64,000 nucleotides of DNA from Gambelia wislizenii (GCA_030847615.1 JAUMIR010000003.1:70566001-70630000); one strand, 5' to 3'; counted from the stretch's first letter, positions 51,970 through 64,000 are shown. The notes: generated by a model from the letters alone, not told the origin. Program-made: numbers and translations.

Positions 51970-54835
51970 AGGCTAGATGGGCTTGTGGTGTAATCCAACA
52001 GGGCTCTTCTTATGTTTGAGCCGAAGACTCAGTACCAGGAAAATAATATCCACAAATAGAAGGACTAAGATCTGCTAAGAAATTGTTCAGATTTAAAATG
52101 ATTTGGTCTGAAGAAGGTACAGCCAACTGTTTGGCTGAAGTCTTTCAAAGATGTATTATTCTATCTAAAATAAATAATGACAATCACAGTTCTTTTTGTA
52201 TCCCAATGGAAGCACTGGGGGGCACGGACAGCCCAAGCTGCACCAGGTGACACTGTTGGAGGGAGGGTTGACACCAGCCTTAGTAACACCACAACTGTAT
52301 CTCTCCCTTTTCCTGAACTGGTTCCCCTTAACTTAGAAACTGGATCCCAATTTAGAGCATATAAGGGCTGTTGTTTCCCCCCCAGAATGGTCTCCTCCAA
52401 CTGAGAGCAGATTCCCTTCCAAGGGACATGTATGCTGTTTTTGCCACACAGCCCATTTCTTCCAGTCATTTCCCTATTAAATTACTGTGACTGCTCAAAA
52501 GCAGCTTGTTTCCCACAGATACATCTCCCAACTTTAGCTCAGTTCTTAAAATAGCTGTGTTCTTTCAGTGTGCTAAATTTCCATGGAGATCCAGCTGCTA
52601 GAAATGCTTGGTGGTTTTCAGCTCCGGTTTGTAATACACAGAATGCAGTGGCATTTTAAAGGAATGGTTGCTCACACAGAGACATGCATGCAGCCATGTG
52701 CGTACACGTGTGCACAAACACACTAGAGGTTTCCCATTCAGTTTTACCAAAATGGTTTCTGCCGTGTAAGACCTGCATCACCAGCATTCTCACTCCCATA
52801 GGATATTATAGCCATGCTTACTTGGTGATCTGTGGAAAGCTCAGGAATAAGTTGCAGAGCAGCATTTGGAAAAGTTAATTTTTTTGAAGTTCAGTTCCCA
52901 AAATCTCCCAAAAAATAATATTTCCAAGCTCTAGAATTGAACAAAACCCCCAGCTAAATAACTGCTACCCAAATGTCTGACTATTAATGCTGTTTATTTG
53001 TGTGATGTGTTTCTGCTAGGAACACAGGCAGAATCCTGGGGCAAACCAAGTAGTTGCTCTCTATTATAAGAGTGTACTTATTCTAGAAACCCAGTTATAT
53101 GGACTGAAAAGTCTGTAGTCATCACTATAAAGTGAGAACTAGCAGACGGAAACATTGTGCCTAGCAGGATTGCAGGGATCAGAAATGTAGAAATAGCACT
53201 CCTAACTCCCTTTCTAGGATAACAGATGCCACAGTGGGCGAACTGTGTTATGCAGGTTCAGAAGTTGTGGAAATTCCTTGCTGCCCTGCCCACTCAAGAG
53301 AAGTCCAAATATTCTACCTCACCCTAACTTGAGTTCCAAGAAGATATCCTCTCCCACTCAGTTTTTCAATCTTTGCGTGCCCGTACTCCCCTGAGTCAGA
53401 TCTCAGATTTGACATCACTATTGTAGAGCATGGGGGTGGGTTGTCAATGTAGAAGGTTTAAATCAAGGTGGAAGTGGTGTGTTTTTTTAATGCAGTAACA
53501 ACTCATAATGTATCAGATTGTGTACCAGAGGTAACTCTATATGCAAACCTAGCTGTAGATTATCTGTGGAAGAAAACCGGAAATCAGCTGGAGAAAGCTT
53601 GAGTATATAAGTATGCAATTCCAATGTAGTTTTTTTTCTCAACTAGGTGCTTAGTTAGGAATTGCCATCCTTCATTTACTTGCTCCTTATGGAGAATCTG
53701 TAAAACTGCCATGTTCCAGTTTTGTCTCTGGTCAATCTTCCTCCCCACCTGATTTGCAGCCAAAAAGAGGTGTGGGAGATGAAAAAGTCCTTATAAAACA
53801 GATTAACTGTGCCAGCTTGTCCAATGTAGATGGGCAAACTGTTGTTAAGGCCTTTAATCAGAAGCTGCCTTCTTTGTAAAGAATAATTTCCTTTGCTTCC
53901 CGATTAATTGCCCCATGCTTAATCAATTCCTGTTTTGAGGGGAATGTAAGTTTCATTATTAGATGTGTTTTTCACAAAAAGGGCAGGGGACCAGCAACAT
54001 AAATTAAAGTACTGTCCTATCCCATGAGGAACAGATTACAGAGCGATGAAGAAGAAATCAGTAACTAGCAGTTGTACCCAGCTTCACAAATATTAGACAT
54101 CCCTTAGTCTGGGAAGGAAATTTGCTCTGTCCCAATGCCATGCCTAGTCCAATCAGGAGGCTGAATCAGTGATTCAAGGATCTCATTTCATTAAAAGAAA
54201 TGCATTTCTGTCTCATATTCTGCAAGTTTCTCATTGGGAATCTGACAACAAAGTGAAGTAAGATTGTACTGCAGACTGCAAAACAGATTTTAATTGCCTA
54301 AAATTAATCTATTAAAAAAACAAAATAAACCTGAGGTGCACATCTGTAAGGTCCCCTTAGTATCCATGCCAAGTTGCTTATGTCTAGGGTTCACAGTCTT
54401 GAAGCTACAGTGGAGACAGATGCACGGTCTTTTTATTATGAATGCTACACTGTGCCAAACAGGAAGCAATTATAACTTGAGAAAATATGAGGAGGAAGTT
54501 TCTAACTACACAGTAACATTTGCTACACAACAGAATGCACAAGTACAAGATGGGGGATACTTGCCTAGGGAAAAGATGTTGTCAAAGCCTGCCCTACTGC
54601 AAACCCCAGAATTAAATCCAACTATTCACTTGCTTAGGATACTCATCTGAAAGCCCTCATCATTGTCAACTCTGAGTGGTAATGGCTGTCTTGGAGCCTA
54701 GCCTATGAGGAAATATGAGAGATTGTAGTGGATTTCTCAAGCAGAGCATCTGATGCTCTGGGCAGAAGTTTGAACAGCTCACCAACCCACTCCACCCGCC
54801 GCACAATATCTAGCAGAGAAAAAAAGTGAACTTAG
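51970..54835. other. Intergenic sequence, nothing recognised
   Basis: No gene-like frame with splice sites and no delimitable repeat. The frame 54294-54650 has no recognisable domain. Confidence 0.4.
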
Positions 54836-54837
54836 GG

Positions 54838-56780
54838 CTTGTCGACACAGGCAAAAAAATTCATACTAACCTCGTTTCCAGTACTATAGGAACACATGAC
54901 ATACAGTATGGTTGGTTTCACAGTGAAAACACTTCTTTTAGGCATTAATGTGATTTTTAAAAACTCACTTTTTACTCCACAGTTTTGGGAAAAGCCAAAT
55001 CTTTTATACATGTGTCAGGATCGGCATGGAATTTGGGGGCGGGGGTGGACTGGAGGGCTGAACAGGTTTGTGGGTGGTTACCTAGGTCTGGCAAGCATGT
55101 TGTGTGTCACCAGTTTTTTTTTTACATCAGTATACATATGTATGTATGCATATCTCCACACAAATGAGTGAGCCAGTGAGCACCCCCTTTCCTTCCCCCT
55201 ATCCAATCCCCCCTATTAGACTTGTGCCTAGGGGCTGGGACAAGCCATGGAGCTCTGCCACAGAGAGAGAGAATGGGAAGGAAGGATCATGCCATGGTCT
55301 CAGGTCCTGCAGAGTCCCTGTGGGCTTCAGAGAGGGGGGCTTCTACACTTCTTCTTGCAAACTCCCTGGAGCTTAACCCTCTCACTGCTGCCACCACTGC
55401 TTGGAAGTAAAAGTCAGCTCCTGAGGTGGAGGCTGACTTGTGCCAAAAATCACTTCCGTCCCCCCATCCAAGCCCCCCCCCCATCAGCCACTCACATGGG
55501 TGGGAAGGGAACTGGATGAGTGCGCGAATGAGTCAGTGAGTGCATGCCCTTCTTCTTCATTCTCCCCCATCCGATTCCCCCATCAGCCTTGTGTCAAGAT
55601 TTGTTTTACTTCAGTTAACGTAAGTATGCAGATCTCCACGTGAGTGAGTGCATTAATGAGTCAGCAAGTGTGTTCCCTCTCCCTTCACCCTGTCCGATCC
55701 CTCACCCAGATCAGCCACTTAGGAGATTTTAAGATGGGCTCTATATTCCATGGCAGGCATGGAACAGGGTCAAAAAAGGGTCTCCATTTCAGATGACATT
55801 GACCCTGTCCGTCCTGCTCCCAGGCTGCCCGTTCTTCTCCTGTAATATAGTACTCATGATGAAACATCGTGAATAGAACACCCATTCCATGTCTGTCACA
55901 GAATCATGGGTGTGGGAGAAAGAGCCCCATTCCTGTCCTGCGATGCCAGCTGCAGTGGGGGGGAAGGTCCATTCAGAACACTTCCTGTGGAGATCAGGAC
56001 AAGGAAGTATGTGGCACCCTTCCCCCCCCCCTCCCCAGGTTACTTGGTTTTTAAAATTTGTTTTGAGGTTTGGATTTTATTACATTTTGTTTAGTTTTTA
56101 TTTTTAAAATTCCCATGCCATCATTCTCTCGCGAGAATGAGTGGAATTTCATTTCTGGGTTGTAAATGCAGCCTTATGACAGCTGCATTTACTCCCGGCC
56201 AACGAGGGGAGGGGGAGGATGTTCCTGCCGCAGGATCAAGGTAAGTGTCTGATAAATTTTCCTTGATTCCGTGGCAGGAATGAGAGTCAGGGTAGTGAAT
56301 CAGGAACAGGGCAAAAGGCCCCCACTGAAAATGTCCTTACTCATGCGGGAAGGGAATTGGATGGGGAAGAAGGTCTCACACACTCACTGGCTCATTCAGT
56401 CACTCACTCATCCGAAGGGTGTTCCCTTCCTTACTGATGGTCACTCACTGAAGCACAAAGGGGGAAAGGAGACTGGATGGGGGAAGCATCTAATCATTGC
56501 AAGGTGGGTCGTTAGATTGACACATAAATAAAGGCTATTGGTTGATAGGTTTTTCCATGCTGGGAAGGCAAAAAAAGTGGAGTGGACACAGCAGTAATGC
56601 GAAGGAACGGAGATGTGGACCTCCCCTTTGCACCAAAGTGAGTTCACCAGGTGAAAATGTGTAGCTGGTTATGCCAATCTCACCTCAATGTGCGTGGTGT
56701 GTGTGGCATTAACAGGATCACTGCAGACCAGGAAACTGCAAGGCAAAGGATTCTGTTTTTGTCAGTGTAGACAAGCCTGT
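54838..56780. mobile_element. Longer element with GGCTTGTC(T/G)ACAC ends, ~1.9 kb
   Basis: The left end is gggcttgtcgacacaggcaaaaaaa. The right end tttttgtcagtgtagacaagcct is its inverted, slightly mismatched copy. Inside, segments around 'gcatatctccacacaaatgagtgagcc' (55150), 'gcagatctccacgtgagtgagtgc' (55630) and 'tcactcactcatccgaagg' (56400) recur. A Harbinger-like element is nested at 55722-56262. No transposase domain was recognised. The ends resemble those of the 615-bp MITE family. Confidence 0.6.
55722..56262. mobile_element. Harbinger-like element with TCTCGCGAGA core, 541 bp
   Basis: Starts GGAGATTTTAAGATGGGCT and ends GTGTCTGATAAATTTTCC, flanked by TTA (55719-55721) and TTG (56263-56265). 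The perfect palindrome TCTCGCGAGA is at 56127-56136. The T-rich stretch before it is shared with 3437-4020 and 27942-28550. The left 50 bp matches the last 50 bp of the window. Confidence 0.7.
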
Positions 56781-57045
56781 AGTCTTCTTCATACAGTAAA
56801 TAATAGTAGTTTTACTCACAAATACTTGTGCATAATCAACAGGTTCATCTTCTTGAGGAAGGCAAGAAAAACAAAGAGTACTACATAGCATCAGGAAAGT
56901 TGGAACATTTCACCCAGACAGAACTCTTATCACATATGTGCTTCATGGAGGGCAGGCAGGGAGAGAAGAAATGTGTGAGAGTAGCTGAAACCCCAGAGAA
57001 CAAAGGAAAAGCTACATGATGCAAGAAGAGAGTGGGTGTGAAGAC

Positions 57046-57250
57046 AGAACCGGTTTAAGGAATTTGGAGGCCCCCTGCAATGCTTTAAAATGTTTCTCAG
57101 GTCAATGTATCCTAACTCAACCTAAGCTATTCACAGTACAGGATATTCAGATTGTTACTAATAATGTTTTTGCAGGAGGAGGGTTACTACGGGGGCCCCC
57201 ACAATGATGGGGGCCCCTGCAGATGCTGACGCCGCTGGTTCCTTAAACCA
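57046..57250. mobile_element. Short TIR element, ~205 bp
   Basis: Ends 'accggtttaaggaatttggaggcccc' and 'ggttccttaaaccagg' are inverted. The centre contains 'gcaggaggagggttactacgggggccccc'. Non-coding. Confidence 0.6.
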
Positions 57251-57739
57251 GGCCTGTGTGAAGAAAGACACAAACAGAAAGTTGCCATAAACATGCTGTG
57301 CCTAAAACTCTTAGAGGCTGACATGCAATCTAAATACCAGTGAATATAGGCATGCAAAGGTTGCTAATTCCAACATAGCCTACTTGACAAACCCTACTGG
57401 TTTCCCATCCAATTATGAACTATGGACAGATAAGGGATGCAGTCCAACACATCTGGGAGAGAAGCACACATTTCCCATCTCTACTGTAGATTTTCTTTTA
57501 TTCACAGAAACAAACAATCTAAAACAAAGAGGTAATGTTACTTTTAGATTATTATTGGATGAAGTCATAAGGGCTCAAAGGGGGGCTTGTAGGCCATCTA
57601 GTCCAAACTCCTGCTTGAAGCAAGAAACCTAGTGATATAGTATAAAAGTATTTGAACAGTTCTATACACAGCAATAGTAGTTTGCCATTTTTCTCTATAA
57701 CTATGACCAAAACAATTATGTTCCCCCTCCCCCCAGCCT

Positions 57740-58015
57740 TCTGTTCTTCCAGCTAAATATTCTCAGTTCCTTCAATCATTCTTCATGTGACATGATTTCC
57801 ATACCACTGATCTTTACCTTCCTATGAATTTGTTCCAGTTTCTCTATAACATTCTTTGTAAAAAACAGCATACAGTTATGGACACAGTACTCCAAATGAA
57901 GTCTGCTGGTAATTATAAGTGGAACCTGACTATTGTACATTTTAACATCTTGATTTATCCTTTTGCCCACCTGGTAAAGTAGGATGCCTGTCCCAGAAGG
58001 AAGAAGAGGCAAATG
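57740..58015 (-). pseudogene. CR1/L3-like LINE fragment
   Basis: The minus-strand frame gives SRLHLEYCVHNCMLFF, then VIEKLEQIHRKVK and MSHEE, a decayed version of the CR1/L3 block PHLEYCVQFW...KLERVQRRA...YEE. Confidence 0.65.
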
Positions 58016-58144
58016 TTAGATCCAGAAAAAAACACTGAAGGAGGTTTTAGTTGGGATGAACTTTCTGTTCTGGAACCAGCTTCTAAGCTGGAGAGAAGGC
58101 AGATGGGCTAGACATATATCATTACTTAGAAAGAAAACTACCAG

Positions 58145-58275
58145 GGAATACCAGGTGCTGTGAGCTAAATTCAGAGAATGGCAGTAACTACCTCTGAGTA
58201 TTCCTTCCCTGAAGGAACCTTATGAGATTAATGGGGTCGCCATTAATCAACAGGCGACTAGAAGGCACATAAATT
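58145..58275 (+). mobile_element. 5S-derived SINE, 5'-truncated copy
   Basis: Begins within the head (gggaataccaggtgctgtgagc) and contains 'ctacctctgagtattccttccctgaaggaacctta', 'ggggtcgccattaatcaacaggcgactagaaggcac'. Confirms the uninterrupted order of the segment that is split at 10488/14222. Confidence 0.7.
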
Positions 58276-58754
58276 ATTACAAATAGACCAGCACTATAGA
58301 AGTATATGCTCAGCACCTTACAATATGGAACAGTGCACAAGATGAAGCCATACTCTGAGACTGCTAAGGAAAGTTGAAGTTTGCTATTTTGCTATGCTTC
58401 TGTTCCTTGCAAATTTTAATTTACAATTAACTTCTATGAAATATTAAATGGGCAGCACAACAAGAGCTCTGAGACAGACAATACAAGCATTTATCTGTAC
58501 ATATTTTTTTTCTGCTGACTTTTGTTAAATAGGCATACATTTGCTCTTCATGAGAGTGGGCTTTTAAATTATTTTAAATCATTATTTCATCTACTAACAG
58601 CAAGCAGAACCAATTTTGCACTAAGAACACATTTAAGGATAGATGCACTCCAGAGATTCAACAGTACTCAATCAGACAGCAATTAAGCAGAGCCTGAATA
58701 TGTTACTTTTGTGGACTATAGTTGCCATTATCCCCCTTCTAGCATAACCAATTG

Positions 58755-59180
58755 TAGTCGTCAAATCAAATCAAACTTTATTTCACAGTCCGTAGACCTG
58801 ACGTGGCAAACATCAAGTTTATACATTAGAAGATATAAGAAAAATGAGCCTACTGGGAATAAAATACAGGTGCATAAAATATACTGTAATTGTATAAAAT
58901 CTAAAATATTGTTGTAGTCCTAAAACATAACTTTTGCATGCTCTGCAATTAACAGAAAGGAATATTTCAAAGCTGTTTTTTAAAAACATATTTTTGACAG
59001 AATTAGGCTGTATGCAAGCAACCATATGGAGCACTCTGCCAGGACTTAAAATATTTGAGCTAGTCATGGATTTCAATCAAAGAAGATTTTAAAAACACAG
59101 TCATTTTAGAGTAAATGTTGATGGTTATATTCCTGCTGCAAGACTTCCCAAGTCTTCAGACAAAAGAAAAGAAAAAGCAA
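58755..59180 (-). repeat. Probable LINE 3' end, minus strand
   Basis: Reads on the minus strand towards '...gtctacggactgtgaaataaagtttgatttgatttg'. A final aataaag plus short direct repeats is typical of a LINE tail. The frames are broken; the family is not identified. Confidence 0.35.
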
Positions 59181-59884
59181 CTTAATTTCAGGTGGCCTGG
59201 TAAAAATTATTAGGCTTATTGCACTTGCATTTTTCAAATTTGGCACATTTTTCATTATTTAAATTTCTGCTCCCAACACTATCCCTGAGGGTTGAGAGCT
59301 GAAGGGGACCTGATAGGTCTATAACTTCCTGGATCACTCCTAATTTTTGTAAAAATAATAATGCTGTGTTAACCTGTGCTTCAATCAGGTACAGTGCACT
59401 TAAAGTGCAAATGTTTGCAGCCCAGTCTGGAAAAATATAGATGCAACAGGATCTGCAAGGGAAGGTGTGGGTGCTACCTTGCTTCCCCACTGCTTCGTTT
59501 CTCTATTTTGAATGCCTTCTCTGCTTTGCCAGCAGTGGGGCTGCTGATGGGGGCAGCAGTCATTCCTAGTTAAATTTCAGGCCAAGGCTGGAAAAAATGC
59601 AACAGTGGGCCACATGCGGCCCAAACCCTTTGTTTTGCACCCCCAAGCCTCCCCATGATGTCTTCAGACAAAAGAAAAGAAAAGAAAAGAAAAGGCAAGT
59701 CTCTTTCCCCCACAAGAAACCCCTCCCTAAAACCTAGCAGTCAGAACTGGAAGTGGAATCCAGTTCAACTTTTCAACCTAAAACAGGATAGAGTGGTACA
59801 CTACAGGTGTGCAGATGTGAACAGTGGTTCCCACTGTATTTGTCCACCGCTGGCTCTCCGGTTGAGGCTAGGGCACACCTGGCT

Positions 59885-59990
59885 TTCCTGAGGTTATTGG
59901 ACTGCAACTCCCATTGTCCCTCTTCATTGGCTATGGTAGCCAGAACTGATGGGAGTTATAGTCCAACAAAAAATTAGAAAGCTGGGCCAA
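59885..59990. repeat. Palindromic short element
   Basis: 'gttattggactgcaactcccattgtccc ... gatgggagttatagtccaacaaa' inverted repeat, immediately followed by the CR1 copy. Confidence 0.75.
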
Positions 59991-59999
59991 AACTAACAA

Positions 60000-60765
60000 A
60001 ATGAATTTCAACAGGGAGAAATGTAGGACGCTACATTTGGGCAGTAAAAATGAAATGGATATATATAGGATGGGTGACACCTGGCTTGATGAAAAAGAGA
60101 TCTAGGGGTCTTAGTGGACCACAAGCTGAACATGAGTCAGCAGTGTGATGCAGCAGCTAAAAAAAGCCAATGCAATTCTAGGCTGCATTAATAGGAGTAT
60201 AGTGTCTAGATCAAGGGAAGTCATAGTGCCACTCTATTCTGCTTTGGTCAGACCTCACCTGAAATACTGTGTCCAGTTCTGGGCACCACAATTCAGGAAG
60301 GATATTGAGAAGCTGGAATGTGTCCAGAGGAGAGCAACCAGGATGGTGGGTGGTCTGGAAGTCATGCCCTATGAGGAGCGGCTTAGGGAGCTGGGCATGT
60401 TTACTTTGGAGAAGAAAAGTTTGAGAGGTGACATGATAGCCATGTTTAAATATTTGAAGGGATGTCATACTGAGGATGGAGTAAGCTTGTTTTCTGCTGC
60501 TCCAGAGACTAGGACATGGAGCAATGGTTACAGACTACAGGAAGAGAGATTCCACCTAAACATTAGGAAGAACTTCCTGACAGTAAGCACTGTTCAGAAG
60601 TGGAATGCACTGCCTCAGAGTGTGGTGGAGGCTCCTTCTTTGGAGGTTCTTAAACAGAGGTTGGATGGCCATCTGTCAGGCATGATTTGATCATGTATTT
60701 CCTGCATGGCAGAGGGTTGGACAGGATGGCCCTTGTGGTCTCTTCCAGCTCTATGATTCTAACAT
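60000..60765 (+). pseudogene. CR1 LINE, 5'-truncated ORF2 end and 3' tail
   Basis: The frame 60145-60690 encodes LYSALVRPHLKYCVQFWAPQ, then RRATRMVGGLEVMPYEERLR, FKYLKGCHTEDG and WNALPQSVVEAPSLEVLKQR, ending GHLSGMI. This is the conserved C-terminal part of CR1 ORF2. The 3' end is 'ggatggcccttgtggtctcttccagctctatgattct'. It is better preserved than the copy at 28640, with one frameshift near 60090. Confidence 0.9.
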
Positions 60766-61505
60766 CAGAAGGGCCACAACACAACCCCCACTCCTTTTAA
60801 ACTGAAGGTAGCCAACACATCAATTGGGCTGAAGTTCTGCAAAGTAGCACATGGTTTATGGTATACATGCACTAGTTATTTATCACACTAAACACCCATT
60901 AAATTGTCATGTACTTTAGCTCTGCTGTGCAAGACAGTGACAAAGCTTTTGTTGTGCCCTCAGAGCAGCTATTTATACACTCTGAGTCATGCTTCTTGAA
61001 ATGGTGTTCTTTCACCACCTATTAAAAATTAGAAGCATCATTAATTCCTACAAAAGCCACTGCATACACTCACTGTTCTCCTTTTTGGAAAAGGAAATTT
61101 ATACATTGTTGCAGTTACCATTCCTGAGAGTTCTACAGAAAGTTCAAATATTCCAGTACTAAAAAATAATTCTGGCTGCAGCATCCTTATTTTACCTGGG
61201 ACAAAGGCCCATAGAACTCAGCAGGGTCATGTCTAAGATAGGACTGCACATCACTGATAAGATGGAGCAGCATCCAAACATGTTTCACAAAGCTACAAAG
61301 CCTTTCTTGGGTACTGTATAATACAACTTTACTGGTCAATAGATTTTCCTTGGGTTTTTTCCCATTTACTTCACATTTACTGGTCAACATTATGTTGTTG
61401 AAGACCTAGGTGGAGGAAAGATGGAAAGCCTACACAGACCAATCCTGGGTCTGTATAGAACAGACTATGCAGTGGGGCTTTCATCCAGGTAAGTACATGT
61501 AGGAT

Positions 61506-61580
61506 TCATAGAATCATAGAATTGCAGAGTTGGAAGAGACCATGAGGGCCATCCAGTCCAACCCCCTGCCATGCACTGAA
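61506..61580 (-). repeat. CR1 3'-end fragment, minus strand
   Basis: 'atagaatcatagaattgcagagttggaagagacca...ccagtccaaccccctgccatgca' is the reverse complement of the CR1 tail at 60700 and 30530. Confidence 0.8.
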
Positions 61581-61759
61581 GCCTTAATTTTACACAACAG
61601 CTTGCAAATAGGTACCCACACTTTTTATTATCTAAATTAGTGATGGAGAACCCTCCAGATACTGTTAGATTGCCAACTCCCCTTATCACTGAATATCCCA
61701 GCTCAGGCTGGTGGATGCTGAAGTCCGAGATCTAGATAGCCACATATTCTCCAAGGTGC

Positions 61760-62880
61760 CAGTTGCACGACAGAAATTGTCATGGTGCTTACCGTGATTT
61801 TGTGATCACGAATCCGCCCCTCGCTGTTTATACGATTTATGTCACTGATCTGGATATCCCAGGTGGTCCCGTGACTGATATTTACACGTCCAAAGTACCG
61901 GGGGTTTTTTTAGGTTGTAGTTGTGTGGGTTTTTTGGCTGTCAATCAAGTATGCGATTACTCGTGTTTTCACAACCTCTGTGACGCACTTCCTTTAAAGT
62001 TCCGTGCCACGAGCGCTGCTATTGGCTGGCTGGGGGGGGAGACAGGGGGGCAGAGGTTTGGTATTCCCCTCGCTTCTTTAAAAAGTTAACCCTTGAAACA
62101 GAGGCAGAAGGCACTTTTCAAAGACCTCAGATGGAGGAACAATTAAACCATCTCCTTTCCTTCTGAAAGCAAGCCGAGTAGAGGCTAGGCATTTTGAAAG
62201 ACCCAGACTGAGATCTTTCGCTCAGACGCAGGGAGATCAAGCCGAGTGAGGTGGGGGGGGTTGGGTTTCCCCTTTAAAATGTTAACCCTTACAGCAAACC
62301 AGCTACAGACAGACAATTTGAAAGGCACAGGCACAGAGGGGGAATTAAAGGGTGTTCATTCGCTCAGAGGCTGGAATACCAGGGAGGTGATCAAGGCAGC
62401 GGATGAATGGGTGACCATCTCTCTGTAACATGCAGTTGAGGAAGAGATTAAAGCTGAACAGTTTGCAGTGTAGAAATCCATTTAAAAAGGTGATTGAGTA
62501 CACACGCGTGCGCACACACACACATCAACCTTCGTGCAGCTGGAAGGGATGCCTTTGTTTTCGGCTGGATCTGTAGAACGGGTGATTGACCCCTCCTTTT
62601 CTGGTCCCTGAGCTCTAAGCCCGCCCCCAGTCACCATTTCCGGTCATCCCAGTACCGAGACATTTTGTCTCAGGCTGTTTACATTTCCGATTTTCTGAAT
62701 CCTCCCGTGACTTTTTTAAAAACCGGCACAAACCGCGGGACTGGAAGTCCCGCAGGTTGAGGGATAAAAGGTGGCCCCCCCTTCCGAAAATCACGTACCC
62801 GACCCGATGTATGTGTAAACTGCCAGGGATCGACACGAATTCATCCCAGGACATTTTCATCGTGTAAACGGCCCCCAAAT
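61760..62880. repeat. CpG-containing repeat block with 'gtttacac' type ends
   Basis: The left part carries 'gctgtttatacgatttatgtc' and 'tatttacacgtcc'; the right part 'gtatgtgtaaactgccagg' and 'catcgtgtaaacggccccc', suggesting inverted ends. Inside, a segment with 'ttaaaa(a)gttaaccctt' (about 62080 and 62277) and 'caagccgagt' (62170 and 62238) occurs twice. It could be mistaken for a promoter CpG island, but the structure suggests a transposon. Confidence 0.4.
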
Positions 62881-63950
62881 GTTTGCTCTGTTGTTGATGC
62901 CTTCATTAAGAAGGTGTGCACAACTTAAAAGCTCACAGATTTTAATTTCTAAAGATATAACTTAACAAACAAAGATTTTCAGTAAGAGATGGGATTCTTT
63001 GGCTCTGAAATTGTCCCAGAACTGTATAATAAACATATTTTGGAACTCAGCATGAAAGCTTGCTGTTTGTTTCAGATGGTTGGGACAAAAAGAATAACTA
63101 TGATGAATCAGACCAACGACCTACCTAATTCAGCATTATCTCCCCACAGTGGCTAGCCACAAGGAGAGTGTTTAAACTGGTGTTTACTGACTTTTTTTTT
63201 ATGGACAAGACATAAGTATAAATTATACAATTATTTTGTAATTAAGAACCAGTGGCATAGGTCTATTCTCTTACTATTGCATATTGAAAAAGTTTCTTCT
63301 TTGTCTACTGTTCATTTACTCTGCAGTAACCTAATGTGCCCTGGTTTTTGAAGAAAGGTTTATTAATAAACCACCTATTAGGGTTTACTTACATGCCTGT
63401 GCACAACTTAAGATATTTATTACCTCATAACGTTAACCTTGTGTTCATTATTGAATAGCTGTAACCAAAACATATTCAACAACAATCATCATCTGAACAA
63501 GTGGCAATGGAAGGATAGAAAAGAAGCAGGGCACTGACATTTGTATCTATCTGCCTATTTTTACAGGCATGTGCGTTAGTCAAGATACAACCACCCCTTC
63601 CCAAAACTTCTAGAAGACTGAAGAATGACACTAATCGAGTTTTGAAAGGGCATCCCAAAAATCTTTCCAATAGGAATATACAGATAAAAGATTTACGGAG
63701 AGTGGGTATCTGGAAATTAAGGCTATTGAAACTAAATAGGAACAAGACAATTGAAGTGCCTGTTAATTTCATTGTCTTTCATTTCAATGCAACTCTGTTT
63801 TGTTTGCAGCACTTCCCTGACAAATGAAGCAAACATTGCTTGTCATCTCAATTTGAAACAGGCTTGTTAATACACTGTTGTTCAAAAATAAGTTATGTTT
63901 TTAAAGGAACAAATCCCTGAGGACTGTAATCTTATGTACACTTGGGAGTA
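62881..63950. other. Intergenic sequence, nothing recognised
   Basis: AT-rich, no gene-like frame and no delimitable repeat. Confidence 0.4.
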
Positions 63951-63951
63951 G

Positions 63952-64000
63952 GGAGATTTTCACATGGGCTATATATCCCGTGGCAGGAACGGAACAGGGT
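63952..64000. mobile_element. Harbinger-like element, left end, cut by the window edge
   Basis: GGAGATTTTCACATGGGCTA and the following 'ccgtggcaggaacggaacagggt' match the start of the element at 55722 almost base for base. Confidence 0.7.

Noticed and set aside
62000..62640. Possible CpG-island promoter of the next gene
   Set aside because: Internal duplication and inverted 'gtttacac' ends fit a repeat better; no first exon with a coding start was found after it.

Overview
The window is vertebrate chromosomal DNA, almost certainly from a squamate reptile (lizard or snake). The repeats show this: tRNA-headed Sauria-type SINEs, a 5S-rRNA-headed SINE with the same kind of tail, CR1 LINE pieces ending in the typical squamate tail, a Bov-B/RTE-like 3' end, and many short TIR elements (Tigger-like with TA duplications, Harbinger-like with TAA/TTA duplications, and unclassified palindromic ones).

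The only host gene I can support is the 3' half of INPP5D (SHIP1, the haematopoietic SH2-containing inositol 5-phosphatase) on the + strand. Fourteen coding exons lie between 2721 and 48115. All splice phases agree and the exons encode about 687 residues. They cover the second half of the 5-phosphatase domain (motifs LFWLGDLNYR, PSWCDRVLW and TSDHSPVF), the C2-like region, and the tyrosine/proline-rich tail with both NPxY sites (NNPSY and DNPLY). The SH2 domain and the first half of the catalytic domain lie upstream of the window. The stop codon is probably the first codon of the last exon (TGA at 49512), followed by a ~1.2 kb 3' UTR ending near an AATAAA at 50731. From about 50.8 kb to the end I find only intergenic sequence and repeats. 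In other vertebrates ATG16L1 usually follows INPP5D, but it does not begin inside this window.

Layout: 1-2720 intron with Tigger-like copies and a C-rich minisatellite; 2818-18169 a 15 kb intron holding two solo LTRs, an inverted-repeat element and a six-deep nest of insertions; 18170-27681 seven exons and repeat-rich introns, with a complete Sauria SINE and a complete 5S SINE; 27682-39369 two ~5.8 kb introns around one exon, with a CR1 copy that lost its middle; 39370-48115 the C-terminal exons, including a 120-nt symmetric exon with no counterpart that I recall in mammalian SHIP1; 45.1-46.9 kb a Tigger-like element whose interior has become a ~104-bp satellite array; 48116-50750 last intron and 3' UTR; 50751-64000 intergenic DNA with further TIR elements and a second CR1 copy.

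Best second-look items: the nested insertions at 10149-14307, where most junctions have a readable target-site duplication; the extra in-frame INPP5D exon at 42294-42413; the satellite-filled Tigger-like element; and a Harbinger-like family that carries a palindromic TCTCGCGAGA core. I found no viral coding region, CRISPR array, operon or RNA gene other than SINE-derived ones.
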